Shown in pieces: positions 27,982 through 36,459 of a stretch of DNA of 64,000 bases (its first letter is position 1; each line of letters begins with the position of its first letter). A model generated the notes under the pieces. The model saw only the letters and a program-made list of their open reading frames with translations. It had not been told where the DNA came from and did no database searches. The stretch is from contig NZ_JAFCME010000009.1 in the NCBI RefSeq assembly GCF_018130065.1, forward strand, positions 62,001-126,000. Direction: 5' to 3'. Position numbers and translations under genes: made by a program. This stretch comes from Bradyrhizobium sp. AUGA SZCCT0158 (lineage in GTDB: Bacteria; Pseudomonadota; Alphaproteobacteria; Rhizobiales; Xanthobacteraceae).

Positions 27982-29172
27982 ATGCGTTCGCTCTGGCTTC
28001 AGGTGGCCGCCGTCACAGCCATCAACCTCAGGAGCATAGCGCAGCGGCGCTGGCTCTCGCTCTCGACGGTGATCGCGATCGCGTTGGTGGTGATCGTCCT
28101 GCTCGCGTTCCTGGCGATGGCCAACGGGTTCCAGCGCACCATCGCGGGATCCGGAGCCGATGACATCGCAATCGTGCTGCGGGCCGGCTCGCAGGCCGAA
28201 ATCAACAGTACCGTGAGCCGCGATCAGGTACGGCTGATCGAGGACGGTCCCGGCATCGCGCGCGGCAGCGACGGCAAGCCCCTGATCTCGCCGGAGCTCT
28301 ATCTGGTGGTCGACGGCATCAAACGCTCGACCGGGACCAAGGCCAACTTGCCGCTGCGCGGGATCGGGGAACAGGGCGCCGCGCTGCGCAACGGCATCAC
28401 CGTCACCGCAGGCCGCATGTTCAACCGGGGCAGCAACGAGGTGGTGGTCGGCAAGGCCCTGCTGCGGGAATTCGAGGGATTCGACCTCGGCAGCACCGTG
28501 GCTTTCGGCGCCACGCGCTGGACCGTGGTCGGCGTGTTCGACGCCGGCGGCAGCGTGTTCGAATCCGAGATTTGGGCCGATCTCAACGTGGTGCAGAGCC
28601 TGTTCAATCGCAACAATATCGTCCAGATCGTGCGCGCGCGCCTCACCGGGCCGGCCGCCCTCAATGAGCTCAAAACCTATAGCGACAACGATCCGCGGCT
28701 GAAGCTCGATGTCAAATCCGAAGCAGCTTACTTCGCGGAACAGGCCTCGCAGACCTCCGATTTGATTCAGAAACTTGGCTGGCCGCTGGCGATCGCGATG
28801 GCGCTGGGCGCGGTCGCCGGCGCGCTCAACACGATGTATTCGTCGGTTGCCAGCCGCGCGACGGAAATCGCAACGCTGCGCGCCATCGGCTTCGGTGGTT
28901 TTCCTGCGTTCGTCGGGACGCTCGCCGAATCGCTGGTGCTCGCCGTCATAGGCGGCTTGCTCGGCGCCGCCGCCACTTATCTGATTTTCGACGGCGTCAC
29001 GGCGTCCACCCTTGGCGGGAACTTCACCCAGGTGGTGTTCGACTTCAAGCTCAGTCCCCGGCTGATCGCCGAGGGGGTTGGGCTGGCGCTGATCGTGGGC
29101 CTGATCGGCGGACTGTTTCCGGCCCTGCGGGCCGCGCGATTGCCGATCGTCGAAGGCCTGTACGCGCACTAG
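27982..29172 (+). CDS. ABC transporter permease, FtsX/MacB family (second)
   Basis: This 396-residue protein has the same topology as the preceding gene: one N-terminal segment, a large extracytoplasmic domain, and three C-terminal segments. Its coupling motif is SRATEIATLRAIGFGG. It starts 3 bases after the first permease stop. Four genes (adaptor, ATPase, two permeases) form one unit. Such systems move lipids, lipoproteins, peptides or antibiotics across the envelope; no cargo can be inferred. Confidence 0.92.
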   Translation: MRSLWLQVAAVTAINLRSIAQRRWLSLSTVIAIALVVIVLLAFLAMANGFQRTIAGSGADDIAIVLRAGSQAEINSTVSRDQVRLIEDGPGIARGSDGKPLISPELYLVVDGIKRSTGTKANLPLRGIGEQGAALRNGITVTAGRMFNRGSNEVVVGKALLREFEGFDLGSTVAFGATRWTVVGVFDAGGSVFESEIWADLNVVQSLFNRNNIVQIVRARLTGPAALNELKTYSDNDPRLKLDVKSEAAYFAEQASQTSDLIQKLGWPLAIAMALGAVAGALNTMYSSVASRATEIATLRAIGFGGFPAFVGTLAESLVLAVIGGLLGAAATYLIFDGVTASTLGGNFTQVVFDFKLSPRLIAEGVGLALIVGLIGGLFPALRAARLPIVEGLYAH

Positions 29173-29295
29173 GGCAGCCCCATTCTTACTTTGCATGGGG
29201 TTGTTTTCGCGATTTTGTGTCGAGCCGCCGCACCAGCGCGAGCGTGTCGTCACGAACAAGCAATTAAATGCTTTGTGTCCAGGTGCGTCGGTGGT

Positions 29296-30189
29296 TCACG
29301 CCGTCACGAATTCATCGCGCCGATAGCCCTGCGCATACAGCAATGCCGTGAGATCGCCGTGATCGATCCGGGCCGCGGCGGCCGCCGCCACCGCCGGCTT
29401 GGCGTGATAGGCGACGCCGAGGCCGGCGGCCTCGATCATGCCGAGATCGTTGGCGCCGTCGCCGGTCACCAGCGTGTCGATGTCGTCGAGATCAAAGGAC
29501 TCGGTGAGTTCGACCAGCGTCGCGAGTTTGGTGGCGCGGCCCAGGATCGGCTCGATGACTTCGCCCGTGAGCTTGCCGCCCGATACCTTCAATTCGTTGG
29601 CGCGGTTTTCCTGGAATCCGATCATCGCGGCGACCGCATGGGTGAACAGCGTAAAGCCGCCCGAGATCAGGCAGGTGTAGGCGCCGTTGGCGCGCATGGT
29701 CATGACCAGTTCGCGGCCGCCCGGCGTCGCCGTGATGCGCTTTTTCAGCACTTCATCGACCACGCCGACCGGCATGTCTTTCAGCAGCGCGACGCGCTCG
29801 CGCAGCGCCGGCTCGAACTCGATCTCGCCGCGCATCGCGCGCTCGGTAATCGCGGCGACGTGCGCCTTCAGTCCGGCAAAATCGGCCAGTTCGTCGATGC
29901 ATTCCTGGCCGATCATGGTGGAATCCATGTCGGCGAGAAAAAGCTTCTTGCGCCGGAAGGCGGCAGGCTGCACCACAATGTCGATCGGCAGGTCGCCGCG
30001 CGCCCGGCGCAGGCGCGCTTCGATCGCCTTGATATCCTCGCTGCCCGTGAAGGGGATATCGACCGCGACTTCGTCGAACAGCCATTGAGCCGTGCCGGGC
30101 GAGGGCAGGACGGCCAGCGCGCCGTCGACGATGGTGGAGTCGAGCGCGGGGTTGACGGGATTGCAGATGAGCGTGGCGACGAGGGACAT
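29296..30189 (-). CDS. serB: Phosphoserine phosphatase
   Basis: This 297-residue HAD-superfamily enzyme performs the last step of serine synthesis. Motif [14 protein letters not shown] has the nucleophile D87 and D89, motif II is ISGGFT, and motif IV is [10 protein letters not shown] roughly 80-residue N-terminal ACT-like region precedes the catalytic part, as in other SerB proteins. The start ATG at 30189 shares bases with the divergent miaA start (CATG). Upstream codons to 30315 are the miaA shadow. Confidence 0.95.
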   Translation of the reverse strand: MSLVATLICNPVNPALDSTIVDGALAVLPSPGTAQWLFDEVAVDIPFTGSEDIKAIEARLRRARGDLPIDIVVQPAAFRRKKLFLADMDSTMIGQECIDELADFAGLKAHVAAITERAMRGEIEFEPALRERVALLKDMPVGVVDEVLKKRITATPGGRELVMTMRANGAYTCLISGGFTLFTHAVAAMIGFQENRANELKVSGGKLTGEVIEPILGRATKLATLVELTESFDLDDIDTLVTGDGANDLGMIEAAGLGVAYHAKPAVAAAAAARIDHGDLTALLYAQGYRRDEFVTA

Positions 30190-31117
30190 GCAGGCGAATT
30201 CGCGTTTGGGGAATAAGGCCGTGCTTATCGCAGGGCCGACCGCCAGCGGCAAGTCGGCGCTGGCCCTTGAGCTGGCGCAAAAAACCGGCGGCGTCGTCAT
30301 CAACACCGATTCCATGCAGGTCTATCGCGATCTCCGTGTCATCACGGCCCGCCCGACGCCCGCCGAAGAGGCGCAGGCGCCGCATTGGCTCTATGGCCAT
30401 GTTGATGCCGCCGTGAATTTTTCCGCCGGCGCGTGGGTCGCGGACGCCGCCAAGATGCTGTCGGAAGCACAATCCGCAAAACGGCTGCCGATCTTCGTCG
30501 GCGGTTCCGGCCTCTATTTCAAGGCGCTGACGCGCGGCCTGTCGGCGGTGCCGCCAATCCCGGCCGAAGTGCGTGACAGCGTGCGCGCGCGGCTGGAGCG
30601 CGATGGCGTCGAGGCGCTGCACGCCGAACTGGCGCAGCGCGATCCGGTAACGGCGGAACGCCTGAAACCGCGCGACCGCGCCCGCGTCGCGCGGGCGCTC
30701 GAGGTGGTCGAGGCGACCGGCCGCGCGCTGACCGACTGGCACCGCGAAGGTCTGCCGCCGCTGCTGCCGCAAGGCGAATTTCACGCGCTATTTCTGGCGC
30801 CCGAGCGCGACCAGCTCTATGCCCGGATCGACGCGCGGTTCGATGCGATGCTGGCAGCAGGTGCATTGGAGGAGGTGGCCGCGCTCGCCGCCCGACACCT
30901 CGACCCGCTGCTGCCGGCGATGAAGGCCCATGGCGTGCCGGCGCTGATCCGGCATTTGAAGGGCGAGATCAGCCAAGCGGAGGCCGCCGAGACCGGCCGC
31001 GCCGACACCCGCCACTACGCCAAGCGGCAGTTCACCTGGTTCCGGCACCAATTGCCGGAATTTGAGTGGGTGGCGCCAGGGGCGGCGCGGGGGTGGGTGG
31101 ACCAGATCCCTGTCTAG
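30188..31117 (+). CDS. miaA: tRNA dimethylallyltransferase
   Basis: This 309-residue enzyme isopentenylates A37 of tRNAs reading UNN codons. The P-loop is GPTASGKS (16-23), followed by [11 protein letters not shown] and the DxxQ-type substrate region, with [16 protein letters not shown] in the middle and the C-terminal [12 protein letters not shown] block. The start at 30188 is chosen from homology. The only purine run (GAGGG) is just 2 bases upstream, so an in-frame alternative (ATG 30167, inside serB) cannot be excluded. Starts of miaA and serB overlap. Confidence 0.93.
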   Translation: MQANSRLGNKAVLIAGPTASGKSALALELAQKTGGVVINTDSMQVYRDLRVITARPTPAEEAQAPHWLYGHVDAAVNFSAGAWVADAAKMLSEAQSAKRLPIFVGGSGLYFKALTRGLSAVPPIPAEVRDSVRARLERDGVEALHAELAQRDPVTAERLKPRDRARVARALEVVEATGRALTDWHREGLPPLLPQGEFHALFLAPERDQLYARIDARFDAMLAAGALEEVAALAARHLDPLLPAMKAHGVPALIRHLKGEISQAEAAETGRADTRHYAKRQFTWFRHQLPEFEWVAPGAARGWVDQIPV

Positions 31118-31119
31118 GC

Positions 31120-31184
31120 CGTCATGCCCGGGCTTGTCCCGGCCATCCACGTCTTTGCCGCAAGGAGGCAAGACCTGGATGACG
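31120..31184. repeat. REP-like palindromic repeat after miaA
   Basis: CGTCATGCCCGGGCTTG starts 2 bases after the miaA stop. CATCCACGTCTTTGCC is mirrored by GGCAAGACCTGGATG, giving a long imperfect hairpin. It probably serves as the miaA terminator. Confidence 0.7.
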
Positions 31185-31280
31185 AGGAGTGGTTTGCATG
31201 GCAGGGAACAGCAAATTCGCACTCGCCGAACAGCCGGAACCCCGTTACACTGCCTTAATCGGGCTGAATGCGTCCTTCCC

Positions 31281-31308
31281 TTGACTTCCAGGGTCCGGTC
31301 GCTATAAC
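31281..31308 (+). promoter_or_regulatory. Promoter of the ilv leader/ilvB operon
   Basis: TTGACT (31281-31286) and TATAAC (31303-31308) are separated by 16 bases, 32 bases upstream of the leader peptide ATG. This is a good sigma-70-type match. Confidence 0.65.
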
Positions 31309-31340
31309 CCGCGTAATCTTCGGGAAGTCTGGGCCGTCTG

Positions 31341-31406
31341 ATGCGTAATATTATTACCAAACTCCTTATCGTAGTCGTACCCTGGCGCACCGCCCGGGAT
31401 GGCTGA
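31341..31406 (+). CDS. Branched-chain amino acid leader peptide (attenuator)
   Basis: The 21-codon frame encodes MRNIITKLLIVVVPWR and five further residues, then TGA. Eight of the ten residues 4-13 are Ile, Leu or Val, far above chance, and the frame is followed by competing RNA hairpins and an intrinsic terminator before ilvB. Ribosome stalling at these codons when charged branched-chain tRNAs are scarce would favour read-through into ilvB. The peptide has no role other than control. The ribosome site is weak (GGGAAG, 13 bases away). Confidence 0.85.
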   Translation: MRNIITKLLIVVVPWRTARDG

Positions 31407-31431
31407 GGCCATCCAGTTGCAGGCGGTGTGC
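31385..31431 (+). promoter_or_regulatory. Leader RNA pause/antiterminator structures
   Basis: GCGCACCGCC (31385-31394) pairs with GGCGGTGTGC (31422-31431), enclosing an inner hairpin GGATGGC-TGAG-GCCATCC (31397-31414). Alternatively GAGGCC (31405-31410) can pair with GGCCTC (31436-31441), which would break the downstream terminator stem. This is the switch expected of translation-coupled attenuation. Confidence 0.6.
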
Positions 31432-31433
31432 AT

Positions 31434-31456
31434 AGGGCCTCTGGGGCCCTTTTTTA
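31434..31456 (+). terminator. Attenuator terminator before ilvB
   Basis: AGGGCC (31434-31439) pairs with GGCCCT (31445-31450) around TCTGG, followed by a run of six T. It ends 68 bases before the ilvB start. Confidence 0.85.
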
Positions 31457-31523
31457 TTTCCCAAATCCAAGCCGACGAAGCCGCGCAGACACTGCGCATC
31501 CGGAGCAAGCCAAGGAAAACGTC

Positions 31524-33299
31524 ATGACCGACAAGAGCCACGATCCGAACCAGATGACCGGTGCCGCGATGATCGTGCGCGCGCTCATCGATCATGGCGT
31601 CCAGCATTTGTTCGGCTATCCCGGCGGTGCGGTGCTTCCGATCTATGACGAGATCTTCCAGCAGAGCGAGGTCGAGCACATCCTGGTGCGGCACGAGCAG
31701 GGCGCCGGACACGCCGCCGAAGGCTATGCGCGCTCGACCGGCAAGCCGGGCGTCGTGCTGGTGACTTCCGGCCCCGGCGCCACCAATATGGTGACGCCGC
31801 TGACGGACGCGCTGATGGATTCGATTCCGCTGGTCTGCATCACCGGGCAGGTGCCGACGCATTTGATCGGCAATGATGCGTTCCAGGAATGCGACACCGT
31901 CGGGATCACGCGGCCCTGCACCAAGCACAATTGGCTGGTGCGCGACGTCAACGATCTCGCGAAAGTGCTGCACGAGGCGTTCTACGTCGCCACGACCGGC
32001 CGTCCCGGTCCCGTCGTGGTCGACGTGCCAAAGGACGTGCAGTTCGCGACCGGCACCTATCATCCGCCGCGCAAGTCCGACGTGCATGTTTCCTACACGC
32101 CGCGGGTCAAGGGTGATGCGACGCAGATCCGCAAGGCCGTGGCGCTGCTCGCCGGCGCAAGGCGCCCGGTGATCTATAGCGGCGGTGGCGTCATCAATTC
32201 CGGACGCGAAGCCTCGAAATTGCTGCGCGAACTGGTCGAAGTCACCGGCTTTCCGATCACGTCGACCCTGATGGGGCTCGGCGCCTATCCCGCGACCGGC
32301 AAGAATTGGCTCGGCATGCTCGGCATGCACGGTACCTATGAATCCAACATGGCGATGCATGATTGCGACGTCATGCTGTGCGTCGGCGCGCGCTTCGACG
32401 ACCGCATCACCGGCCGCACCGACGCGTTCTCGCCGGGCTCGAAGAAGATCCACATCGACATCGATCCGTCCTCGATCAACAAGAACATCCATGTCGACGT
32501 GCCGATCATCGGCGACTGCGGCAACGTGCTCGGCGACCTGTTGCAGGTGTTCAAGGCGGAAGCGAAAAAACCTGATATCAAGGCGTGGTGGCAGGAGATC
32601 GCCGTATGGCGGGCGCGCAATTCGCTCGCCTACCGGAAGAACAGCGAAGTCATCCTGCCGCAGTACGCCATCGAGCGGCTGTTCGAGGCGACGCGCGGGC
32701 ACGACACCTACATCACGACCGAAGTCGGTCAGCACCAGATGTGGGCGGCGCAGTTCTTCGGCTTCGAGGAGCCGCACCGCTGGATGACCTCGGGCGGCCT
32801 CGGCACCATGGGCTACGGGCTGCCGGCCGCGCTCGGCGTCCAGGTCGCGCATCCCGACAGCCTCGTGATCGATATCGCGGGCGATGCCTCGGTGCAGATG
32901 ACGATGCAGGAGATGTCGACGGCGGTACAGTTTGAACTGCCGATCAAGATCTTCATTCTGAACAACCAGTACATGGGCATGGTGAGGCAGTGGCAGCAGC
33001 TGCTGCACGGCAACCGGCTGTCGCATTCCTATTCGGAGGCGCTGCCGGATTTCGTCAAGCTCGCGGACGCGTTCGGCTGCGTCGGCCTGCAGGCGATCAA
33101 GCCCGGCGATCTCGACGGTGCGCTCAAGGAAATGATCTCAATCAAGCGCCCGGTGCTGTTCGATTGCCGCGTCGCGGCGCTGGAAAATTGCTTCCCGATG
33201 ATTCCGTCCGGCAAGGCGCACAATGAAATGCTGTTGCCGGCGGAAGCGACCGACGAAGCGACCGCGGCCGCCTTCGCCGGCGGCAAGGCGCTGGTGTGA
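31524..33299 (+). CDS. ilvB: Acetolactate synthase, large catalytic subunit
   Basis: This 591-residue thiamine-diphosphate enzyme makes acetolactate or acetohydroxybutyrate, the first common step to Val, Leu and Ile. The catalytic Glu region is VRHEQGAGHAAEGYARSTGK, the FAD-binding region includes GMHGTYESNMAM, and the ThDP motif is GDASVQM...NN. The start at 31524 has AAGGA 7 bases upstream; the frame is open from 31428 across the attenuator. The stop overlaps the GTG start of the next gene. Expression is expected to be governed by the leader peptide. Confidence 0.97.
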   Translation: MTDKSHDPNQMTGAAMIVRALIDHGVQHLFGYPGGAVLPIYDEIFQQSEVEHILVRHEQGAGHAAEGYARSTGKPGVVLVTSGPGATNMVTPLTDALMDSIPLVCITGQVPTHLIGNDAFQECDTVGITRPCTKHNWLVRDVNDLAKVLHEAFYVATTGRPGPVVVDVPKDVQFATGTYHPPRKSDVHVSYTPRVKGDATQIRKAVALLAGARRPVIYSGGGVINSGREASKLLRELVEVTGFPITSTLMGLGAYPATGKNWLGMLGMHGTYESNMAMHDCDVMLCVGARFDDRITGRTDAFSPGSKKIHIDIDPSSINKNIHVDVPIIGDCGNVLGDLLQVFKAEAKKPDIKAWWQEIAVWRARNSLAYRKNSEVILPQYAIERLFEATRGHDTYITTEVGQHQMWAAQFFGFEEPHRWMTSGGLGTMGYGLPAALGVQVAHPDSLVIDIAGDASVQMTMQEMSTAVQFELPIKIFILNNQYMGMVRQWQQLLHGNRLSHSYSEALPDFVKLADAFGCVGLQAIKPGDLDGALKEMISIKRPVLFDCRVAALENCFPMIPSGKAHNEMLLPAEATDEATAAAFAGGKALV

Positions 33300-34291
33300 C
33301 GGCGATGTTTGATCTGGGGCAACTCGAGCGCGCGCACAGGATCGTCGGGGCAGCGATGCCGCCGACGCCGGCGCATGCGTGGCCGCTGCTGGCGCAGCGG
33401 CTCGGGGCTGACGTGGTCGTCAAGCACGAGAACCACACCCCGATCGGCGCCTTCAAGGTGCGGGGCGGGCTGGTCTATGTCGAGCGGCTGCAACGCGAGC
33501 GGGCGCAGACGTCAGGAATTATCTCGGCGACCCGCGGCAATCACGGCCAGAGTCTCGCCTTCGCCGCGCGCCGTTTCGGCGTGCCGGCGACGATCTATGT
33601 GCCGCATGGCAATTCGCTCGAGAAAAACCAGTCGATGCGCGCTCTCGGCGCCAACCTCGTCGAGCATGGCGAGGATTTTCAGTCCGCCCGCGAAGAATGC
33701 GAGCGTCACGCCGAACGCGAGGGTCTCGAGCTGGTGCCGTCGTTCCACCGCGACCTCGTGATGGGCGTTGCCACCTACGCGCTGGAATTGCTGCGCGCCG
33801 CTGATGATATCGATGTCCTCTATGTGCCGATCGGGCAGGGCTCCGGCATCTGCGGCTGCATCCTGGCGCGTGATCTGCTCGGGCTGAAGACTGACATCGT
33901 CGGCGTGCAGTCGACGGAGGCGCCGTCCTATGCGCTGTCGTTCGCTGCCGGCACCGTGGTGAAGACCAACAGCAGCAACACGCTGGCTGACGGCATGGCG
34001 ACCCGCGTCCCCGACGCCGAGGCGCTGGCGATCATTCGCGACGGCGCCTCGCACATCGTGCAGGTGACCGACGACGAAATCGCCGATGCGGTGCGGGCCT
34101 ACTGGACCGATACCCACAATCTCGCCGAGGGCGCCGGCGCTGCCGCGCTTGCTGCAGCCCTGCAGGAGAAACCGAAGCTCCGCGGCAAGCGGGTCGGGCT
34201 GATCCTGTCCGGCGGCAATATCGATTTCGATCTGTTCTGGAAATGGGTCGCCCGCAACGAAAATGTCACCGCCGCCAAGGCACTGGCGTAG
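33296..34291 (+). CDS. Threonine dehydratase-like PLP enzyme, embedded between ilvB and ilvN
   Basis: This protein of about 331 residues has fold type II PLP motifs: the Schiff-base Lys K54 in GAFKVRGG, the RGNHGQSLAFAA loop and the C-terminal LSGGN. It lacks the C-terminal regulatory (ACT-like) domain of biosynthetic IlvA, so it resembles catabolic threonine/serine dehydratases. Supply of 2-ketobutyrate to IlvBN for isoleucine is the natural reading of its position. The GTG at 33296 overlaps the ilvB stop; ATG 33305 is the alternative start. Family members include hydroxyaspartate dehydratases and racemases, so the exact reaction is unproven. Confidence 0.82.
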   Translation: MTAMFDLGQLERAHRIVGAAMPPTPAHAWPLLAQRLGADVVVKHENHTPIGAFKVRGGLVYVERLQRERAQTSGIISATRGNHGQSLAFAARRFGVPATIYVPHGNSLEKNQSMRALGANLVEHGEDFQSAREECERHAEREGLELVPSFHRDLVMGVATYALELLRAADDIDVLYVPIGQGSGICGCILARDLLGLKTDIVGVQSTEAPSYALSFAAGTVVKTNSSNTLADGMATRVPDAEALAIIRDGASHIVQVTDDEIADAVRAYWTDTHNLAEGAGAAALAAALQEKPKLRGKRVGLILSGGNIDFDLFWKWVARNENVTAAKALA

Positions 34292-34310
34292 CCAAGATTT
34301 GGGAACGACA

Positions 34311-34853
34311 ATGAACCAGCCCGCATCCGCCTACTTCCTCGAAGAGCGCCACGATCCGACCGAGTCGCACACGCTCTCGGTGCTCGTGCAGAACGAGCCG
34401 GGCGTGCTCGCGCGCGTGATCGGGCTGTTCTCCGGCCGCGGCTACAACATCGAAAGCCTCACCGTCTCCGAGACCGAGAGCCAGAAACATCTCTCCCGCA
34501 TCACCATTGTCACGACGGGCACGCCGATGGTGATCGAGCAGATCAAGCACCAGCTCGACCGCATGGTTCCGGTCTATCGCGTCGTCGACATGACGCTGAC
34601 CGGCCGCTCGATCGAGCGCGAGCTCGCCATGGTCAAGGTGCGCGGCGGCGGCGACAACCGCGTCGAGGCGCTGCGGCTGGCTGACGCGTTCCGCGCCCGC
34701 GTGATCGACGCGACCACCGAAAGCTTCGTGTTCGAGATCACCGGCAATTCCGCCAAGGTCAGTCAATTCATCGACCTGATGCGACCGATCGGCCTTGTCG
34801 AAGTGTCGCGCACCGGCGTTGCCGCGATCGGACGCGGGCCTGAGGGGATGTGA
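34311..34853 (+). CDS. ilvN: Acetolactate synthase, small regulatory subunit
   Basis: This 180-residue protein has an N-terminal ACT domain (LSVLVQNEPGVLARVIGLFSG, about 24-44) and the C-terminal small-subunit domain (ERELAMVKV). It activates IlvB and confers valine feedback. It begins 19 bases after the dehydratase-like gene and ends 3 bases before the methyltransferase start, so it is inside a tight operon. Confidence 0.96.
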   Translation: MNQPASAYFLEERHDPTESHTLSVLVQNEPGVLARVIGLFSGRGYNIESLTVSETESQKHLSRITIVTTGTPMVIEQIKHQLDRMVPVYRVVDMTLTGRSIERELAMVKVRGGGDNRVEALRLADAFRARVIDATTESFVFEITGNSAKVSQFIDLMRPIGLVEVSRTGVAAIGRGPEGM

Positions 34854-34856
34854 ACC

Positions 34857-35555
34857 ATGCTGGCGCGCGACTGGTATTACAATCAACGGCGGCAACTCGG
34901 GCTCGATTCCGCGGTCGCCTCGATCTACGACCGGCATGACGACAGCGACATCCGCGCCCGCGCGGCGCTGACCATGCTTGGCGTCCAAAGCGGCTGGCGG
35001 GTGGCCGATATCGGCTGCGGCAACGGCGTATTGGCCGTCGAAGCGGCGCTGATGGGCGCCGAGGTCGATGCCATCGACATCTCGCCGGCGATGCTGGCGC
35101 TCGCCAACATCCAGGCGCGCGACCGCAAGGTCGCGGTCCGTACCCAGCCGGCGGGCATGTTGAGCTTCGCCTACCAGCCGAATTCCTACGACCTGATCGT
35201 CAGCGAGTTCACGCTGCATCATCTGCCGGATTTCTGGAAGGCGGTGGCGCTGGCGCGGATCCATGCCGCGCTGAAGCCCGGCGCGAATTTCTACCTGCGC
35301 GACATCGTCTTTGTCAGCATGCCCGACGGCGTCGATCGCGACGTCGAGGCGTGGGCGGATTTCTCGATCAAGAACCACGATTTCGAGCGCGAGAGCGTGG
35401 TCACCCATATGCGCGATGAATATTCGACCTTCGGCTGGGTGATCGAACGCCTGCTGACCGATGTCGGCTTCACGCTGGAATCGGTCGATTACCACGCGCC
35501 GCTGCACGGCACGTATCTTTTGCGCAAACCGAAGCCGGACCACCAACAGAGCTAG
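34857..35555 (+). CDS. Class I SAM-dependent methyltransferase
   Basis: This 232-residue protein has the SAM-binding motif I VADIGCGNGVLAVEAALMG (about 50-68), the acidic motif II region VDAIDISPAML and the post-I block YDLIVSEFTLHHLPDFWKA. The substrate is unknown. It is embedded in the ilv operon with 3- and 6-base gaps on either side, an odd location for a methyltransferase with no obvious role in branched-chain synthesis. Confidence 0.88.
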   Translation: MLARDWYYNQRRQLGLDSAVASIYDRHDDSDIRARAALTMLGVQSGWRVADIGCGNGVLAVEAALMGAEVDAIDISPAMLALANIQARDRKVAVRTQPAGMLSFAYQPNSYDLIVSEFTLHHLPDFWKAVALARIHAALKPGANFYLRDIVFVSMPDGVDRDVEAWADFSIKNHDFERESVVTHMRDEYSTFGWVIERLLTDVGFTLESVDYHAPLHGTYLLRKPKPDHQQS

Positions 35556-35561
35556 AAAAAA

Positions 35562-36452
35562 ATGAAACCGGCTGATGTCTGCATCGCCGTCCTGGTAGCG
35601 GTGATCTGGGGGCTTGCCTTTGTCGCAAGCCGGATCGCGCTCAACGAATTTTCGCCGGAGCTGATGACGACGCTGCGCTTTGCGATCGCCGCGCTGCCGT
35701 GCCTGTTCGTGAAGAAGCCCGATGTGTCCTGGCCATTGTTGATCGCGATCAGTTTTACGCTGTTTCTCGGCCAGTTCCTGTCCCAGGCGTTTGCCATCGC
35801 CGATGGCGTGCCGGTCGGCTTGTCCAGCGTGATCGTGCAAAGCCAGGCGCTGTTCACCATCGGCTTTGCGGCGCTGCTGTTCAGCGAACTGCCGTCACGC
35901 ACGCAGACCATCGGCATCGCGATCGCCACGCTTGGTCTTTTGATGATCTGCGGCACCGTCGGCTATGATTTCAGCATCGCGGCGTTCGCCATTCTGACGA
36001 TCTCGCCGCTCAGCTTTGCGGCCGGCAATCTGCTGCTGCGGCGGGCGCAGGATGTGCGGATGTTCGACCTGTTCGCGTGGCTGTGCCTCGCCGCCGCCAT
36101 TCCGCTGTCCGCGCTGACGTTGGTCAGCAACGGACCGCAGCCGACCTGGCAGGCGCTCTCGCACATGTCGCTGACCGGACTCGTCTGCGTGCTGGCGCTC
36201 GGCCTGATCTCCACCAGCGTCGCCTACTGGCTGTGGGGCCGGCTGCTGCGCGATTATCCCGCAGCACAGGTGGTGCCGTTCGCGCTGCTGGTGCCGTTCG
36301 TGGGATCCGCCGCTTCCAGTGTCGTGTTCGGCGAAACCTTTGGGCCGCTGCGGCTTGCCGGCATGATCACCGTGGTCGGCGGCATCGCCATCATGCTGCT
36401 GGCGAAACGTTCGCAAACCTCATCAAAAACAGTTCTGCCAAAGATCGCGTGA
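35562..36452 (+). CDS. EamA/DMT-family transporter
   Basis: This 296-residue protein has ten hydrophobic segments in two EamA repeats (start VCIAVLVAVIWGLAFVASR; second half LVCVLALGLISTSVAYWLWG). Members export amino acids and metabolites. It sits between the ilv-embedded methyltransferase and a LysE-type exporter with gaps of 6 and 7 bases, so export of an operon-related metabolite is a reasonable inference. Confidence 0.9.
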   Translation: MKPADVCIAVLVAVIWGLAFVASRIALNEFSPELMTTLRFAIAALPCLFVKKPDVSWPLLIAISFTLFLGQFLSQAFAIADGVPVGLSSVIVQSQALFTIGFAALLFSELPSRTQTIGIAIATLGLLMICGTVGYDFSIAAFAILTISPLSFAAGNLLLRRAQDVRMFDLFAWLCLAAAIPLSALTLVSNGPQPTWQALSHMSLTGLVCVLALGLISTSVAYWLWGRLLRDYPAAQVVPFALLVPFVGSAASSVVFGETFGPLRLAGMITVVGGIAIMLLAKRSQTSSKTVLPKIA

Positions 36453-36459
36453 GGCCACC

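Noticed and set aside
27454-29259. 601-codon minus-strand frame opposite the FtsX permeases
   Set aside because: Same reason: mirror of codon bias; rich in His, Asp, Arg and Gln runs with no domain.
31428-31523. N-terminal extension of IlvB through the attenuator
   Set aside because: The extra 32 codons are made from the terminator and leader RNA; homology and a ribosome site start at 31524.
31302-33026. 574-codon minus-strand frame opposite ilvB and the attenuator
   Set aside because: Antisense to a certain ilvB; no ribosome site, no family.
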